DNA of 64,000 bases. Source: Impatiens glandulifera. Its lineage: Eukaryota; Streptophyta; Magnoliopsida; Ericales; Balsaminaceae. The stretch covers positions 49,821,363 through 49,885,362 of the forward strand of contig NC_061865.1 of NCBI RefSeq assembly GCF_907164915.1, given 5' to 3'. Within the stretch, counting starts at the first letter, position 1, and every line of letters starts with the position of its first letter. Shown here one piece after another: positions 47,560-64,000 of this stretch. Under the pieces are notes generated by a model, which was not told the origin of the DNA, did not search any database, and saw nothing but the letters and a program-made list of their open reading frames with translations. Position numbers and translations under genes: made by a program.

Positions 47560-48610
47560 GGCCAAATTGAACAAAAAAAAATATATATAATACACCATAT
47601 TAACATACAAAATAATAATAGACCATATTAACATATCCCATGAACAAGAAAATACATAAAATTATCAACTAGAATTGAAACTACTAAACAACATTTTACC
47701 TAAACCAAACAATGTAAAAAATAATATTATAAAAAAAAGTAACAACATGCACTCTCCACATTTAACATAGTAGTGAGATTGACTAGAATTAATCAAAGGT
47801 GCTTATAACATTAAACCAATGGCATTCAAATAAGTGTAACATAATTTATAAAACATTTCAACCTAGTATTGAATAAAGTAGTCATCAATTAAATGATTCT
47901 CAATTAAGTTAAAGTATAAAAACTCATTCAAATAATTATACACAAATTCAAACAAATAATTTCCTGTTGATTGAATCATACTCAATTATGTAACATTCAT
48001 TGATTAGTCATACCAAATTTATTATCCATGACCCATCTTCATCATCACATAAAAACAAGTTTTAAATGTTTAAATGCAATAAGTTCTTATACATTCAACT
48101 TCACATTCTCAATCATTTCTTCATTTAAACTGTACTAATAATGCATAATTTTAAATGTTTTAACTATAATTATAAACAATTATCAAATCATGTAAAATAT
48201 TGATAACTAATAAAAAAGAACTTGTTCATGTTTACATCTTCAACTAAAAATAAAATATTTTGCTTATAATATTATGTGCTGATTTAAACAAGCATTACTA
48301 AGGTGGAATCAATACAATACAAGAATTATATATTTTTTTATTGGGTGACTAATTGGCTATATATCTTTTCTAATTCACTTATTTATACCTAAAATTTTGG
48401 TCTTGAATAAGCAAAGTACAAATGAGTATTCCAATCTCAGTTATGTAACATCTTATCTACAAATTCAGAATAAAAATTAACACAGTTAAATTAGCAACAT
48501 CATAATATAATAAAAAAAAGGTATTATTTATTAAAGAACAGTTGGACCCTTCACTCTAAATCTGGAAGGTAGGTTAACTTAGGATACTAGTACTTTAACA
48601 TCATATATAA

Positions 48611-48643
48611 TAATAAATATATAACAGAACAAACTAATTTGGT

Positions 48644-48713
<70 letters not shown>

Positions 48714-48734
48714 TATAACAGAACAAACTAATTT
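48611..48734. repeat. 30-bp direct repeat flanking (TA)n and (TAA)n tracts
   Basis: TAATAAATATATAACAGAAC and the following ten bases occur at 48611-48640 and 48705-48734 identically. (TA)n at about 48646-48682 and (TAA)n at 48681-48710 lie between. Confidence 0.9.
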
Positions 48735-51119
48735 ATTTTCTATATATTGCTGTAGGTATGCTGTAGAAGTTAGACTTATAATGCACTATGCAGATTAATT
48801 TCCAATGCTAGCTCTTGATAGAATTTTGCATGTCATTTAAACAAGATTAACACCATTCTAGAACATATTTCTGCCTATTCTCTTTATAAATCACATTATT
48901 TCTAATTACAATCTATTTAAGTTAGAAAAACTTTATACATTTTGAACTATCAAAGTATTTTCCTATATAGTTATGCCAAAATCTTGCTCCTACCCATTCG
49001 CTCGTTTTTTGAGGTGAATAGTAAAGGAGTCGAAGGAAAAAAAAAATAAGACTGGAAAATTTTGAAAATATGTTTTTGGTTCATAGACTACACTCGGTTT
49101 TCTTGGTTAGAAACCGAGAAAGAAATTTGCGTAGAGGTACGTGTGAAAAGATTCTTCGTCGGTTCGGTATATGGGTACATTTTAAAAGAATTGGAATGTC
49201 ATTTTCTCCGTGCTCGTCCGCTGAAGATAGTTTACTTTAGATATGTGGCCATTCAAATATGACATTTGCATTCTTAATTATTTTTTAATTTTTATGGTTT
49301 TTATGATTTTTATGTTGAAAAAATGTTAAATTGGTAGGGAAAGAGTAACTTGAAGTGAGGTGGATGAATAATATCATCTTCAAATGTCTTCTTCGTCTAT
49401 TCGTGAGGTTCTACCGAGATTTTAGAAAGGGCTTGACTTAAGGAATTATTTCGTGTTATCTATGATTAAAATTCTAAAATAAATTATTCAAATTATTTTA
49501 ATGGTAAATCTAGTTTTCTAGATAAGCTCCAAATACTAATAATAAAATAGGAATGTAATTAATGAACATATATTATGAGCACATTTAACATAATCATGGA
49601 ACCAAATAAGACACAATTGGAATTATTTTAAATTATTAATTCAACAAATTAATCCAACTTTCATTCATTAATTTTAAAGTGTTCATCTCAAACAATCAAC
49701 TCAAATAACACTATAGACGTGACAATTATCTATTTCAAATGGCTTAATAATTAACACCAATCACAAACCATTATAAAATCCCATACCAAAATATGCAGCA
49801 CAAGGAAATTATGAAATGATTTATTAATTATAAGTTGAATACATCATCAATAAAATCTAAAATAAACTCAAGAATTAAAGATCCCAAATATTAGGCTCAA
49901 GTTCTCATGAACTCAAGTCCACTTGAATATGAAGCATCTTACTAAGTGTAACATATTCATGTCAATGTGGACATCTCTCTCAATCTGAGATTTTACTATC
50001 TTTGAGAGTTTTAATTCATGATTGGTCTTATTAATCTTCACATTGATTTCTTCGTTATTCAATTCATTAGACATTCAAATCATTTCAAGCGTTTGGATTT
50101 CTCAATCTCCAACCAAACAAATCTTTTTTACTTAAATAGACGGGATGTCCTTTTTTTGTTAGCGATAGTTCATTAATGACTTATATCTCAAATTAAAACT
50201 TCTCGTATATTATGAAATTGCAATGCTAGATAAGTCAACTTAATATTTTAAACATGATAATTAACTTTTTAATTAAGTTGGTCAAATTGTGACAATATTA
50301 TTAATTAGTATATATGTTTAATAAAATAATAACTAGTTGGCATGTTATTAACTTAGATTTAATATTGAATAATACAATTCATGTGATTGAAAAAGATTAT
50401 GTCATACTAATTATGATCCAACACAATTCATTCTTGTTGTTTGCTATTATATCCTTTTATTTTTATATAGATAATATTCATGATATGCACAAATTAATAA
50501 TTGAAAGTTATTTCAATTTTTGACATATGTTAAACAGATTCTAGTACTATTTGGAGGATATGTTATATATATTTTCTTAATGGCACATAAAATGCAATTA
50601 TAAATTGTTGATTATATAAAAAACAACATTTGCTTGAAAAAAAAAACATTTAGATTAAGGGTGGCGTGTGATTAGAAAATATGTATTGTATATATATAAT
50701 TATAATTATTAAGATGTGATATATAACATGTAAAACAAAATATAATAATCATATTATTTTGACCCCAAACTTGATGTCTAGTAAAAAGAAATTGATATGA
50801 TAAAATAAAATGAAAGTGTTATATAAGAAAAGAATAAAGAAGACAATACATGTTTAATTTCCTTTTGCTGGAAAAGGAAACTAAGTTTCAATATTTATCT
50901 TCTTGTTTGAGTTTTGAAATATTTAAGGAAATAAAGAAAAAATCAAAATTCATAATGTCTCTGAAATGTATGATTTTGTTATTCCTTGTGGTATCAATCT
51001 TGCATGCATTAAATTTTGTTTTTTATGCTAATATATTAGTATTAGATATTATAAAATAAATGTATAATAGGTATAATAATCATTATATATTTAATTATTT
51101 TAAATATTTCCTTTTATAT

Positions 51120-51990
51120 GATTTTGTTTCAAATAGCTCATTAATTATATATATATATATATATATATAATTTTGTATAAAATTATTTTTTATACATTTA
51201 TTTTTGTTCAAAATAGTTAAACTCTTACCAACAGTATAAAATGAACCGTATAAAATGAAGAACATTCTCAAAGTATGAAAATTTCTTATTCATCGAAATT
51301 TTAACCTTCTTAATAACTAATTTAAAACTATCGATCACCTAAGATTCCAACTATATTGTGTTATCATATTTTGACTAATAAATTCATTTCGTCTTGAAAT
51401 CAAATTACATTCATTCTCATTAAGGGAATATTCGTCCTTTTGGTATAAATTTTGTCTAGCCAACCGATTCAAACATATAACAGGTTTTGTATTACGGTAT
51501 CATATTTTATATTTCGTAAGTTCTATCATATTATTTATATTTTAACTACATGACTATCAGACATCTTTCTCTCCTTCAACATCAATATTCTTTATTTTTT
51601 AGAAATGATTATGAAGACACAATTTCTAATATGAAGGAGACGAATAAGTAACAATCTCGTCGTCACCTTAGTATGCAATGTCATTGTTGAAAATGGAACC
51701 AAAACATATATATCGTCGTTTGAGAATGAAGTTGAATAAGTTATCTCATGACGAATGTGAAAGTCTTGCCCGCGGTAGGACTTAGAAAAATAAAAAATGG
51801 ATATAACATGTATAAGAATTTGTATATATTTTTAACACAAATTAATGGTCTTATAATATTTTAAATTATTTTATCTATTTATGGTATAAATTCGAACAAA
51901 AATAAATGTGTAAAAAACAATTTCAAACAAAAATAAATATAAAATGAACAATTTCAAATAAAAATATATAATGAATAATTTAAAATAAGA
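51120..51990. repeat. Possible inverted repeat with about 650-bp spacer
   Basis: The complement of 51190-51225 (GAACAAAAATAAATGTATAA) matches 51893-51930 (GAACAAAAATAAATGTGTAA). Similarity seems to extend outward in decayed form for some tens of bases. AT-rich sequence makes chance matching a concern. Confidence 0.3.
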
Positions 51991-52068
51991 TCATATATAG
52001 GGATATATTTCAAACTTAGTTAGATTTATAGAGATTATTATACCTATTAATCTTAAAATAAATATACT

Positions 52069-52198
<130 letters not shown>

Positions 52199-52453
52199 TA
52201 AGTCAATACCCACAAAAAAAAAAATTATTGTTCATATATAATCCTTAAAATTTCAACTCAAAATCATTAATAATTTTATATTGATCTAAATTTAGAATAA
52301 AAATATTAAAAAAATTGAACAACTCTAACACGTTTTTATGCCTCCATACAAAATTATACTTTTTCTATATCAATCTTAAAAAAAGAACATTAATATAATA
52401 TTATATATATAATAGGTTTCTTCTTCAAATGACATATACAAATTAATATATAT

Positions 52454-52576
52454 AAGCATAAGATAAGATGACTAAAAGATAGTCAACAAGAAAATTTGAA
52501 ATGAAAACGTTGTATAGGATTTAATAAAGTTAATATAAGCATAAAATAAGATGACTAAAACAAAACATAGTCAATA
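52454..52576. repeat. Duplication, 83-bp period
   Basis: AAGCATAAGATAAGATGACT from 52454 recurs with one change from 52537, each copy followed by a TAGTCAA segment. Confidence 0.75.
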
Positions 52577-53006
52577 TAATTTAATTTAAACAATATAGAT
52601 GACTTCTTATATCTTTTTTTTCTTTTAGGAAGAAAGTTATGTATCTAATAATAGACTCCGGTTGTGCTTGTGATATCACATTAAAAATAATGTAATCTAA
52701 TAATCTAACAACATTCTCTTATAAAATATTTTTTTTTATCAAAATAAATTTATAATCCTTTTATTAAACAAAATGTATATTTCTCAATTTTATAATATGA
52801 AACAATGATGGATTTAAATCCTACTCTTATATATATAGGAATCATAGTTGCTCCAAAAATACTCCAATTACAATTTAAGTTGGTTGTTCAATTGAGAAAT
52901 GTTGATCAATCTCAAACATTCAACACTAGAAATTATGATTAAAGAAACACAATTGCTAGATTTGTTCATTCATTGACATTGTTAAAGTTGGTTTTATATA
53001 AAAGTT

Positions 53007-53549
53007 TCAATAAGGTCGCTTTCCCATGTAGTTACCGGGAGGATCATAATTACAAGTCATGAAAATACCCTTGCCATGAAGACACACCACTCGGGCACAC
53101 CCAATTCGTTCGGTATTCTTCCAAACAATTTGAGTATAGTGCCCGCATTCTTTTCCTTCTGTACATGTATCCGTGGTGTGGTTATAGTCATTCCTTTCAT
53201 CGACCCACATCACAGCCGCTTGAACAGGTTTCCAACTCGTCCCACTTCCCCAAAAGATATTCTCGCCATAAGGGCCATGAGAATGGACTAAGGCACAATC
53301 TTCTTTCCTTTTTCTAGCGTACCTTTGCGCATATTGCCTTAGCTTTACATCCCATTTTAGTGGGGGCAAATCATGAATCGCCCTAGCATCGTTTTGTGGT
53401 GCCATGAATTGGGAGGCATATTTAGGTACTAAATGACCGTTGATTATAACTTTTTCGCCACCGGCGTTGACGTTATAGATGAGGAAGAGGAGTTGGAGAA
53501 GGAAAAAGCCGATTGCACCACGACAACATAATAAAGTCATCGGATTCAT
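53007..53549 (-). CDS. PR1: Pathogenesis-related protein 1-like (CAP superfamily), secreted
   Basis: 180 residues, no intron, as usual for plant PR-1 genes. A signal peptide covers residues 1 to about 29 (hydrophobic 12-26, cleavage near NAGG). The CAP domain has PPLKWDVKLRQYAQRYA (62-78), HGPYGENIFWG (91-101), GHYTQIVWKNT (136-146) and CNYDPPGNYMGKRPY (166-180). Six mature-protein Cys (85, 129, 135, 151, 156, 166) fit the three disulfides of PR-1. The last 11 residues, PPGNYMGKRPY, match the CAPE peptide pattern, which is released by cleavage after CNYx in tomato. PR-1 proteins bind sterols and act in the apoplast during defence. The residues before the CAP domain (30-50) are somewhat longer and more basic than in classical PR-1, so a PR-1-like paralogue is possible. 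The frame is intact. Confidence 0.93.
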   Translation of the reverse strand: MNPMTLLCCRGAIGFFLLQLLFLIYNVNAGGEKVIINGHLVPKYASQFMAPQNDARAIHDLPPLKWDVKLRQYAQRYARKRKEDCALVHSHGPYGENIFWGSGTSWKPVQAAVMWVDERNDYNHTTDTCTEGKECGHYTQIVWKNTERIGCARVVCLHGKGIFMTCNYDPPGNYMGKRPY

Positions 53550-53625
53550 TTCGGCTAATGGATTTAACCTTCCTATCTCCCTCTTTCCCTCTAGAACATT
53601 GTTGTTTTGTTAAAGTGCAAAGATC

Positions 53626-53640
53626 TTTTATAATTGACTT
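53626..53640 (-). promoter_or_regulatory. TATA box and adjacent W-box-like motif of the PR-1 gene
   Basis: ATTATAAAAG on the minus strand (53634-53625) lies about 77 bases before the start codon. TTGACTT on the plus strand (53634-53640) contains the WRKY core TTGAC and overlaps its edge. Confidence 0.5.
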
Positions 53641-54384
53641 GTGTGACCGTTAAGGAAGGAAAACCATGTATTTCATGTATTTTTAGTAAGGCTTATTTGT
53701 CATTTGTTGTGGTGGTGAGGATGTTATTTAGGATGGGTCAAATTTGCAAGCACTTTTTAAGATAATTAAAGGGTGTTGGGTTGGTTTTGTTGATCAATAG
53801 TCAAATGATAATAATAGGTAAAATCAGTTGTAATATCGATTTATTTCGTGATAATGGAGGCTAGAAGGATCATATTTATTTTAGGGAAAAAAATATCTCA
53901 TTGAACTTAAAAAATAATATATTTTTATTAGAAAAAAATATAGAATTGTTAAATTTATTATTGAATGGGTTTCTTTAATAATTTATTTTTGTAATGCAAA
54001 ATAGGAACTCTTTAGTTTCTTAGCTTTGTTTTATTTTATATTTTTGTTTAGTTACTCCTGGCATCATTGAATGTAAAATATATTCTCAATAGATAATTAT
54101 TTGATAATACAATTATTTTTCTTTAACGAACATATAATCTAATTGATTACTATAAATTGGGTTCAATTTTCATTGTAGTGAGCTATTACTTTTTAGGAAT
54201 TACACTTATGTATTTTTTTAATAATTTATTAGAAATTTGGGAATATACTTTCGACGCGAAATTAACAATTAACTTTGAGTTGTCAGATCAACTACCAAAA
54301 CCTTGTATTTCAAAGTCATTCACGATGAATTTTGAAATAGAACCCGTCATCGTACGTAATCACAAGAATTGCGTCGGAATCACG
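53641..54384. other. Intergenic, PR-1 upstream region
   Basis: AT-rich; no gene recognised. Confidence 0.4.
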
Positions 54385-54960
54385 ATCGTAGGCACGTCTG
54401 ACACGTTCGGCACAATCGGCACGATCATCAAGATCGACACGTTTGACACAGTCGGTACGGTCGCGCGAAATTCAGTTGTTTGATTTGGTTGTAGGTTACG
54501 GGAAACGTCGTCGGAGTCACGATCGTCGACACGATCGACACGTCTGGCACGTTCATATAGAAATTGTTCGCCTGTGTCGCGAATCTTGGATCGGGGAATC
54601 TTGGGTTGTTTGAGAACATGTAGATTGGGTCGTGAACTGCTTGTATCGCGAAATAAAGGTCGGAAAACGTTCTCGATCGTCGATCCTCTCGGTCGCTCGG
54701 TCATTGATTTGTTCGGTCGTTAGGTCGTCGATTCTCTCGGTCGCTCGATCGTCAATTCTCTCGGTCACTCGGTTGTTGGGTTGTGGTAATATACGGTCGT
54801 GATAAAGTTTCTCTCGACCGATAGGGTTGTTCTCGGTCATCAATTGTTTTCGGTCATCAGGTCGTTGGGTTGTGAAACATGGTCACTAGCTCGCTAGTCT
54901 ACGGTCATTCTTGGTCGTAGGTTATTCTCGGTTGTAAGTAATTGGGTTTAGTTGAGTTGT
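54385..54960. repeat. CpG-rich minisatellite block
   Basis: The left half (54385-54545) repeats GACACG and CGGCACGATC variants. The right half (about 54673-54780) repeats a 24-base unit with CTCTCGGTCGCTCG; translated on the minus strand this gives about four ATERIDDR-type octapeptides. It is strikingly CpG-rich in an AT-rich region and similar in style, not in sequence, to the cores of R1 and R2. It may be the 5' part of the LINE-like element that follows. Confidence 0.6.
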
Positions 54961-56640
54961 ATGCATTCTTGATTTCCTGTATTATCTAGTTCTTCTACTA
55001 AGATGGGAAAAAAATATGAATAAGGCAAAAGAATTGCATACTTAGTGGAAATCGATTCAAGCAAGAAAACAATAGATGAAATAGAAAAAAAAACAGATCT
55101 CTAAGAAAACGAAAATGCAAAAATAGAGCTCTCAAAAGATTGAGAAAAAAGTGCAGAATAAAACTGAAAGTTTAAAGTCTGAAATAAAAAAGATGAAATA
55201 TGGAAGGTTAGATACAACGAAGACAAATCTCTACAAACTCAAGAATCAAATTACGAAATTGTTGTTCGAAGCAAAGAAATGAGAGATTGTGTTTAGTAAG
55301 GAAAAAACACAACAAACTACTATACAACTCAATATCACTATCTTTAGAATTGTAACTTACTAAAAATGAGGAATACAAGAAGATAGTTAGTTGGTCTATA
55401 GAAACAATGAGGGAGCTTATGAAGTGCCTAAAAACCAAGAACTGCACTATCAAAAGTAATTACAACTGAAAAGTTAATGAAGTTTGGAAGAAAAAAGCAG
55501 GATAGAAAGTTGAAGATGAGGATAAATATAAAGGAAAAATTTATTTGAAAGATTTTAAACCAAAAATTGAGATTCTTAAATTCTCTTCTGAGTTTAAATT
55601 ACCTGCTGAAGTGGAAGAAAAATCCATTAAAGATTAAAAAAATATAGTTGTTGGGAACTACATAGATATGAATCATGTATCTTTCCCAGTCACTAAGGAT
55701 GTTTGCTAAAACAATGAGAGCATATGGGACTAAAAAATTTATAAGCAAATATCCATGATCTCTATTTCTTGAAATTCAAGTAGTCATAAATTTGGAAAAT
55801 ATTCTAAAGCTGGGACATATATGTTGTGTCAAACTGTATGAAGCTAAAAAAATGGTCCGAAAATATGAACCTACCCAGCAAACCAAATAAAATAACTCAA
55901 ATTTGGTTCAAACTAAGGAACATTCCAGCTCATATGTATAATATAGAAACACTTTGTCATTTCACTAGTCTCTTGGGAAACCATTGTATATGGATCCAAT
56001 AATGGAGGAAAACATCCTAGAATCAATTTATCAGCAAAGATGACAGTAGTTGACAAAAGAGTCAAACCCACGGACATTGATTAAGTATGAATGAAGGCCA
56101 TACAAATGTGCGTTCTGCGATAATTTTGAACATTCAAGTAATAAATGTGCAAAAAAAAAATTGATTAACAACAGAAAAAACTAAAAGTTCATGAGCAGAA
56201 TGAGAAAGCTAAAACTGAATAATTATGAATTTAAAATGAGAAAACTAAAGATGGAGATGCATATGATGAGAAGATGATGAGAATGATGAATAATCAAAGG
56301 AAAAGAAAGATAAAGAATTAGAGAAATAAGAAGATGAAGAATTAGAAGATGAAAAGGAAGAAAACCAGAGGATGAAAAATGGAAGAATCAGAGAATGAAA
56401 GTAAATGAAAATCAGAAAAGGAAGTGATAAGAATATATAATGGAGAAAAATGAAGAGGAATTTATGAAAGTAGACCGAAGTAAATCAGACAAAAATAAAA
56501 CAAAGGAATGTGAAATTCATAAAATACTGAAACATAATTCATTTTATCATATTAGTGCAAATTCAATGAAAGGAGGTCAATGCTCACAAACAATCATCAT
56601 CAAATGCAACCATTTCATCACCAATAATAAAACCTAGAGC

Positions 56641-57660
56641 CAGGGGCGGAGCTAGAATGAAAAATTACCCGGGGCTGACTCTAACTTGCATCTCAGATGT
56701 AACTTTATATGCTCCGTTTTTTTCCAATAAAATTTCCACGATTATTAGAAGATGGAGACTCGTCATGCCCTCTCAATGCACACGCTTGCAAAGTGAGTCA
56801 CCGAGTGCTTTCAATAGTTGTTGTAAGCCGTAATCTGTTATTTTGTTTTTCATCTAAAGATTATGCATTAAGTACTTTGTCAATATGACAAGGATATTCA
56901 TTAGATTATCAAGATATTCAACTGCCATATTATGTGGTGAAATATTACATCATATATGCATAACAAAAGAGCATTTATCCCCATCATTAACTCGCTTTCA
57001 ATATTTGAATCCATCTATTGTAAATGTAGGTTTTTGGGGTTGCTTATGTTCAAACAAAAAACATGGGAAACAAAAAGCAGCATCTTTCATAGGAGAGTAT
57101 TCTAACCAAGTAAATTTCTTAAACCAATGACTTTGGAACCGTCGATTTTGATTTCCAAATTTGGTCGGCGAGTACTCATCCTTAATAAGTTGATATGACA
57201 CCATCTTGATATAAGCTCGTCTAATTTCATCCCTTTGATTAAAAGGATATTTCCATATCGGAATACGTAATGCTGGATCAAGTTTAAGAAAATTTACATT
57301 AACATCAATTATAGGAGATTTGTTAGGTTCTTGAGTAGGAATATCAAATTCTTTATTTAAATATCGAATCAAACTAATGTAACTATTTTAACTTGTTTAT
57401 TAATATTAATTTATATTTTTTTATAAATTTTTGAAATAGTCTAAAATTAAGAAATATAAAACACTATTATTATTTTAATTTTTATATTTTACCCTTATAA
57501 ATAATTTGTATTATTAATTATATTGAAATATCACAGTTCAGTTATATAAGCAACTGGGCTAAGAGTCACATGTCAAATACATATATAAAATATTTTATTT
57601 TAAGATTTTAATTTAGGTGGGGCTGGAGCCCACCCTAGCCCATGCATGGCTCCGCCCCTG
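56641..57660 (-). mobile_element. hAT DNA transposon, internally deleted, with 8-bp target duplication
   Basis: Terminal inverted repeats CAGGGGCGGAGC and GCTCCGCCCCTG bound 1020 bases. The flanking octamer CCTAGAGC is identical at 56633-56640 and 57661-57668, as hAT insertion demands. The transposase fragment inside is on the minus strand. Too short to code a full hAT transposase, so non-autonomous. Confidence 0.93.
56998..57372 (-). pseudogene. hAT transposase N-terminal fragment with TTF-type zinc finger
   Basis: 124 residues: N-terminal PALRIPIWKYPFNQRDEIRR, YQLIKDEYS (PTKFGNQNRRFQSHWF), then WLEYSPMKDAAFCFPCFLF. DLGxR..I..YP...RDEIRRAYI and W-L-E-YS...AFC..C-F are the plant zf-TTF hAT transposase pattern. 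Sequence stops after the second Cys region; the catalytic and dimerisation (hATC) parts are missing. Confidence 0.85.
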
Positions 57661-57902
57661 CCTAGAGCCAAACAAGTGATTAGGCAAAATGGTTGGGCTG
57701 CGAGAGCATCAGATTGAGATTCAAAAATAGAGGTAATGATGTTGGCTAAATTGAACAAATTGTAAGTATTATGATTTGTAAGTTTTAGTTGTCTGTTTCT
57801 GTAATTTCTATTTTTATTTGTTTCTAACTTTGATAATTGATCATATTCTTCAATTTTTGGGTTCTTAATAAAATGACGTTATATTAAAAAAAAAAAAAAA
57901 AA

Positions 57903-58420
57903 GTCATTCATAGGTGAATAACACTAAATCAAAGTATTATAAATTCACATGTTTATTTTTGTTAAATAGAAATCTTCCAAGGACTATTTATTTAGGAAAT
58001 ATATCCTATAAGCACTTAATTATACTATTACCATCAATGGACATGAATTAAGAAATACAATTCAATTCAACAAAATAAATAAAAGACAAAATACCCAAAA
58101 AAAAAAATTTAAAAATTTGCCTCAAACTTCTCAAATGAACTTGTTTGAATATGAATTTATTTGCAAACCTTTACATGGAAGGTGATGAAGATCAAACTTT
58201 TCTTTTATATCAAAAAGAGAATAAAGATCAACTTTTTCTTGCTTTACTTTCTTTATAAAGATTATAGAAGAACTATTTATTGTGTGCCGTTCTTTAAAGA
58301 TTAGTTTTTTTTTTTCAAGAAGTTGAGGGATTTTATTAATTGAAAAACAATGTAAAAGGGCCATTGATGAATCTTAGAATAGTACAGAGACCTCTAAAAT
58401 AGTTTGACCGAAACTTTTCC
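57903..58420. other. Intergenic, upstream of ARL1
   Basis: AT-rich; no gene recognised. Contains the distal promoter of ARL1, in which no clear TATA box was found. Confidence 0.4.
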
Positions 58421-62742
<4,322 letters not shown>

Positions 62743-64000
62743 CTGTTATGTGAAGGAAGGAAAGATCTTTCTTGCTTTGCACGACGAATTCACAGGTAAA
62801 ATACATTAGCTGCTGGTTCATATAAAATCCAAGATGAGAGTCGTTCATAGTATGCATCAACAACTAGTTCATTCAATCTTTTTTGTGTGCTTTTCCAACA
62901 CATTAGAATGATTAAGGTGTTTAACTCGTTCACAGATTTAATAGACTTGTACTTGATTTTGTGGTTTGGTGAACCTATCTTTTTTGTACATTCGATTGGA
63001 TTAAGCTTTTGCATGATATAGATGATACAATGATGATTGTGGCTCGTTTTAGTACTCTACTTCAAGAATATGCCTGCGATTCCAAATTTCAACTACTTGT
63101 TCATCCTTTCTTTGATATATTGGAGACCAAAAACTCAAATTGGGGATTTAATTTTGCACACAAAATTCAAAGCATACCTTTGTGAGTTGCTATTGTTGTT
63201 ACTACTACCTATTTGGAAGCACTTTTTGCTTTGAATCACAAAACAATTTCTAAATTTGAGTCAAACTAAGTTCGGATATACTATATTTCCAAATGCCATC
63301 TCATCTCAAACTCCACCGTAACTTTGTTGAACCTGCTAACCTTTTCGGCGTGTTTATTTTAAGTTGCAACTTTTATATTTGTTTGTTATATATAAATAGT
63401 AAGTTCCCATCCTAAAGTGTTTATTTCGTTATTTGGTAGTAGTGGGTCCTTTGCTTTTGTTATGTTTCCAATCCTAAAGTGACTTTTCCATCTCTTTCTC
63501 ACACACTAAGAGGGAAGAGGACAAGACAAATATTTTCATGTTTTTAAATTGAAGACATGTAATTATTAACAAGGATGATTTGATGGCACTTTAAAAGAAA
63601 ACATGCTTTGACAGCAATTCTTGTGATCATTATTTAGTGGCATTTGAAAGACAAAGAAGAGCACTATTTATGCTTATCTACTTTCAACATCAATATATGC
63701 CCCTTTGGACTAAAGGCTTGTTTGATTTAGATTATTAAGATGTCTTCTACATCATTGATACTTGTGGACAAATGGTAGGCAAATAACATAGGTTAGTCAT
63801 CCATCTCTCTTTTTTTTTTAACAATAGATCTGGGGATGTTTGGGTATTTGGCCTCATAAACCTAAATGAAATGAGAATCAATAAAAACTTGAAAGCAATA
63901 ATAAGAAGAATGAAATAGGACTGGAATGCAGTATGATTGGCGCCCTATAGAAGATGACTCTTTAACTATAGACTTTAATATAGTTTCCTTTAACAAACAC
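62743..64000. other. ARL1 3' UTR and downstream flank
   Basis: Exonic 3' UTR begins at 62743. CACAG followed by GTAAAATAC near 62797 could be a 3' UTR splice donor. No further gene is recognised; the rest is AT-rich. Confidence 0.4.

Larger units (their letters stand above)
54961..57902 (+). mobile_element. LINE-derived element: ORF1 remnant and poly(A) tail, no RT
   Basis: After a Lys-rich decayed stretch, 55640-56170 reads in pieces as plant LINE ORF1: VGNYIDMNHVSFPVTKDVC, LKLGHICCVK, LKFGS/VWFKLRNIPAHMYNIETL, and the knuckle CAFCDNFEHSSNKC (about 56104-56150, CX2CX4HX4C). The right end has CTTAATAAAATGACGTTAT and an A17 tail (57886-57902), a usual LINE 3' end. Only about 700 bases of its own sequence lie between ORF1 and tail, so RT has been lost. 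A hAT element is inserted at 56640/57661. The left boundary is uncertain. Confidence 0.65.

Noticed and set aside
49062..49262. 66-codon ORF in a GC-richer segment
   Set aside because: No motif, no signal peptide, no promoter; length is within chance.

Overview
This window is nuclear DNA of a flowering plant, probably a eudicot; the species cannot be named from the sequence. The evidence is five plant genes with GT-AG introns or plant-only families, a very AT-rich background with (TA)n tracts, and dense transposon debris. There are no rRNA or true tRNA genes and no prokaryotic features.

Host genes: (1) a single-exon GT31 glycosyltransferase at 14308-15252 (-); (2) a three-exon xyloglucan endotransglucosylase/hydrolase (XTH) at 17014-19057 (-); (3) a five-exon PAT1-type mRNA-decapping activator at 30075-33777 (-); (4) a single-exon PR-1/CAP secreted protein at 53007-53549 (-); (5) an eight-exon ARL1 small GTPase at 58769-62742 (+). 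All splice junctions were read by eye and restore continuous family-like proteins of 283, 791 and 182 residues. The genes are independent and do not form a pathway cluster.

Mobile DNA by region: 1-6574 is a decayed endogenous pararetrovirus (Caulimoviridae type: movement, coat, PR-RT-RNase H and transactivator-like ORFs, plus promoter/poly(A) region), ending at a (TA)n tract. 7760-12874 is a young, complete Ty3/gypsy chromovirus with 370-bp LTRs, a 5-bp target duplication and only two frameshifts. 13.4-14.0 kb and 20.9-22.0 kb are LINE remnants. 22.0-28.6 kb is an antisense Ty1/copia relic split by a roughly 3.1-kb non-coding repeat. 38.85-42.27 kb is an antisense Ty3/gypsy derivative lacking the RT core and integrase. 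43.71-46.51 kb is a second, oppositely oriented copy of the non-coding repeat, with a 5-bp target duplication, probably a solo LTR. 55-57.9 kb is a LINE ORF1 derivative carrying a 1020-bp hAT element with a perfect 8-bp target duplication. SINE-like tRNA-derived pieces and MITE-like elements lie between genes and in introns.

The points most worth a second look are the pararetrovirus locus (catalytic Asp to Asn changes in both RT and RNase H, a 69-bp promoter-proximal repeat and the (TA)n junction), the paired 3-kb repeats with GC-rich minisatellite cores, and the young chromovirus whose only coding lesions lie in A-runs. No wholly new biological system could be demonstrated.
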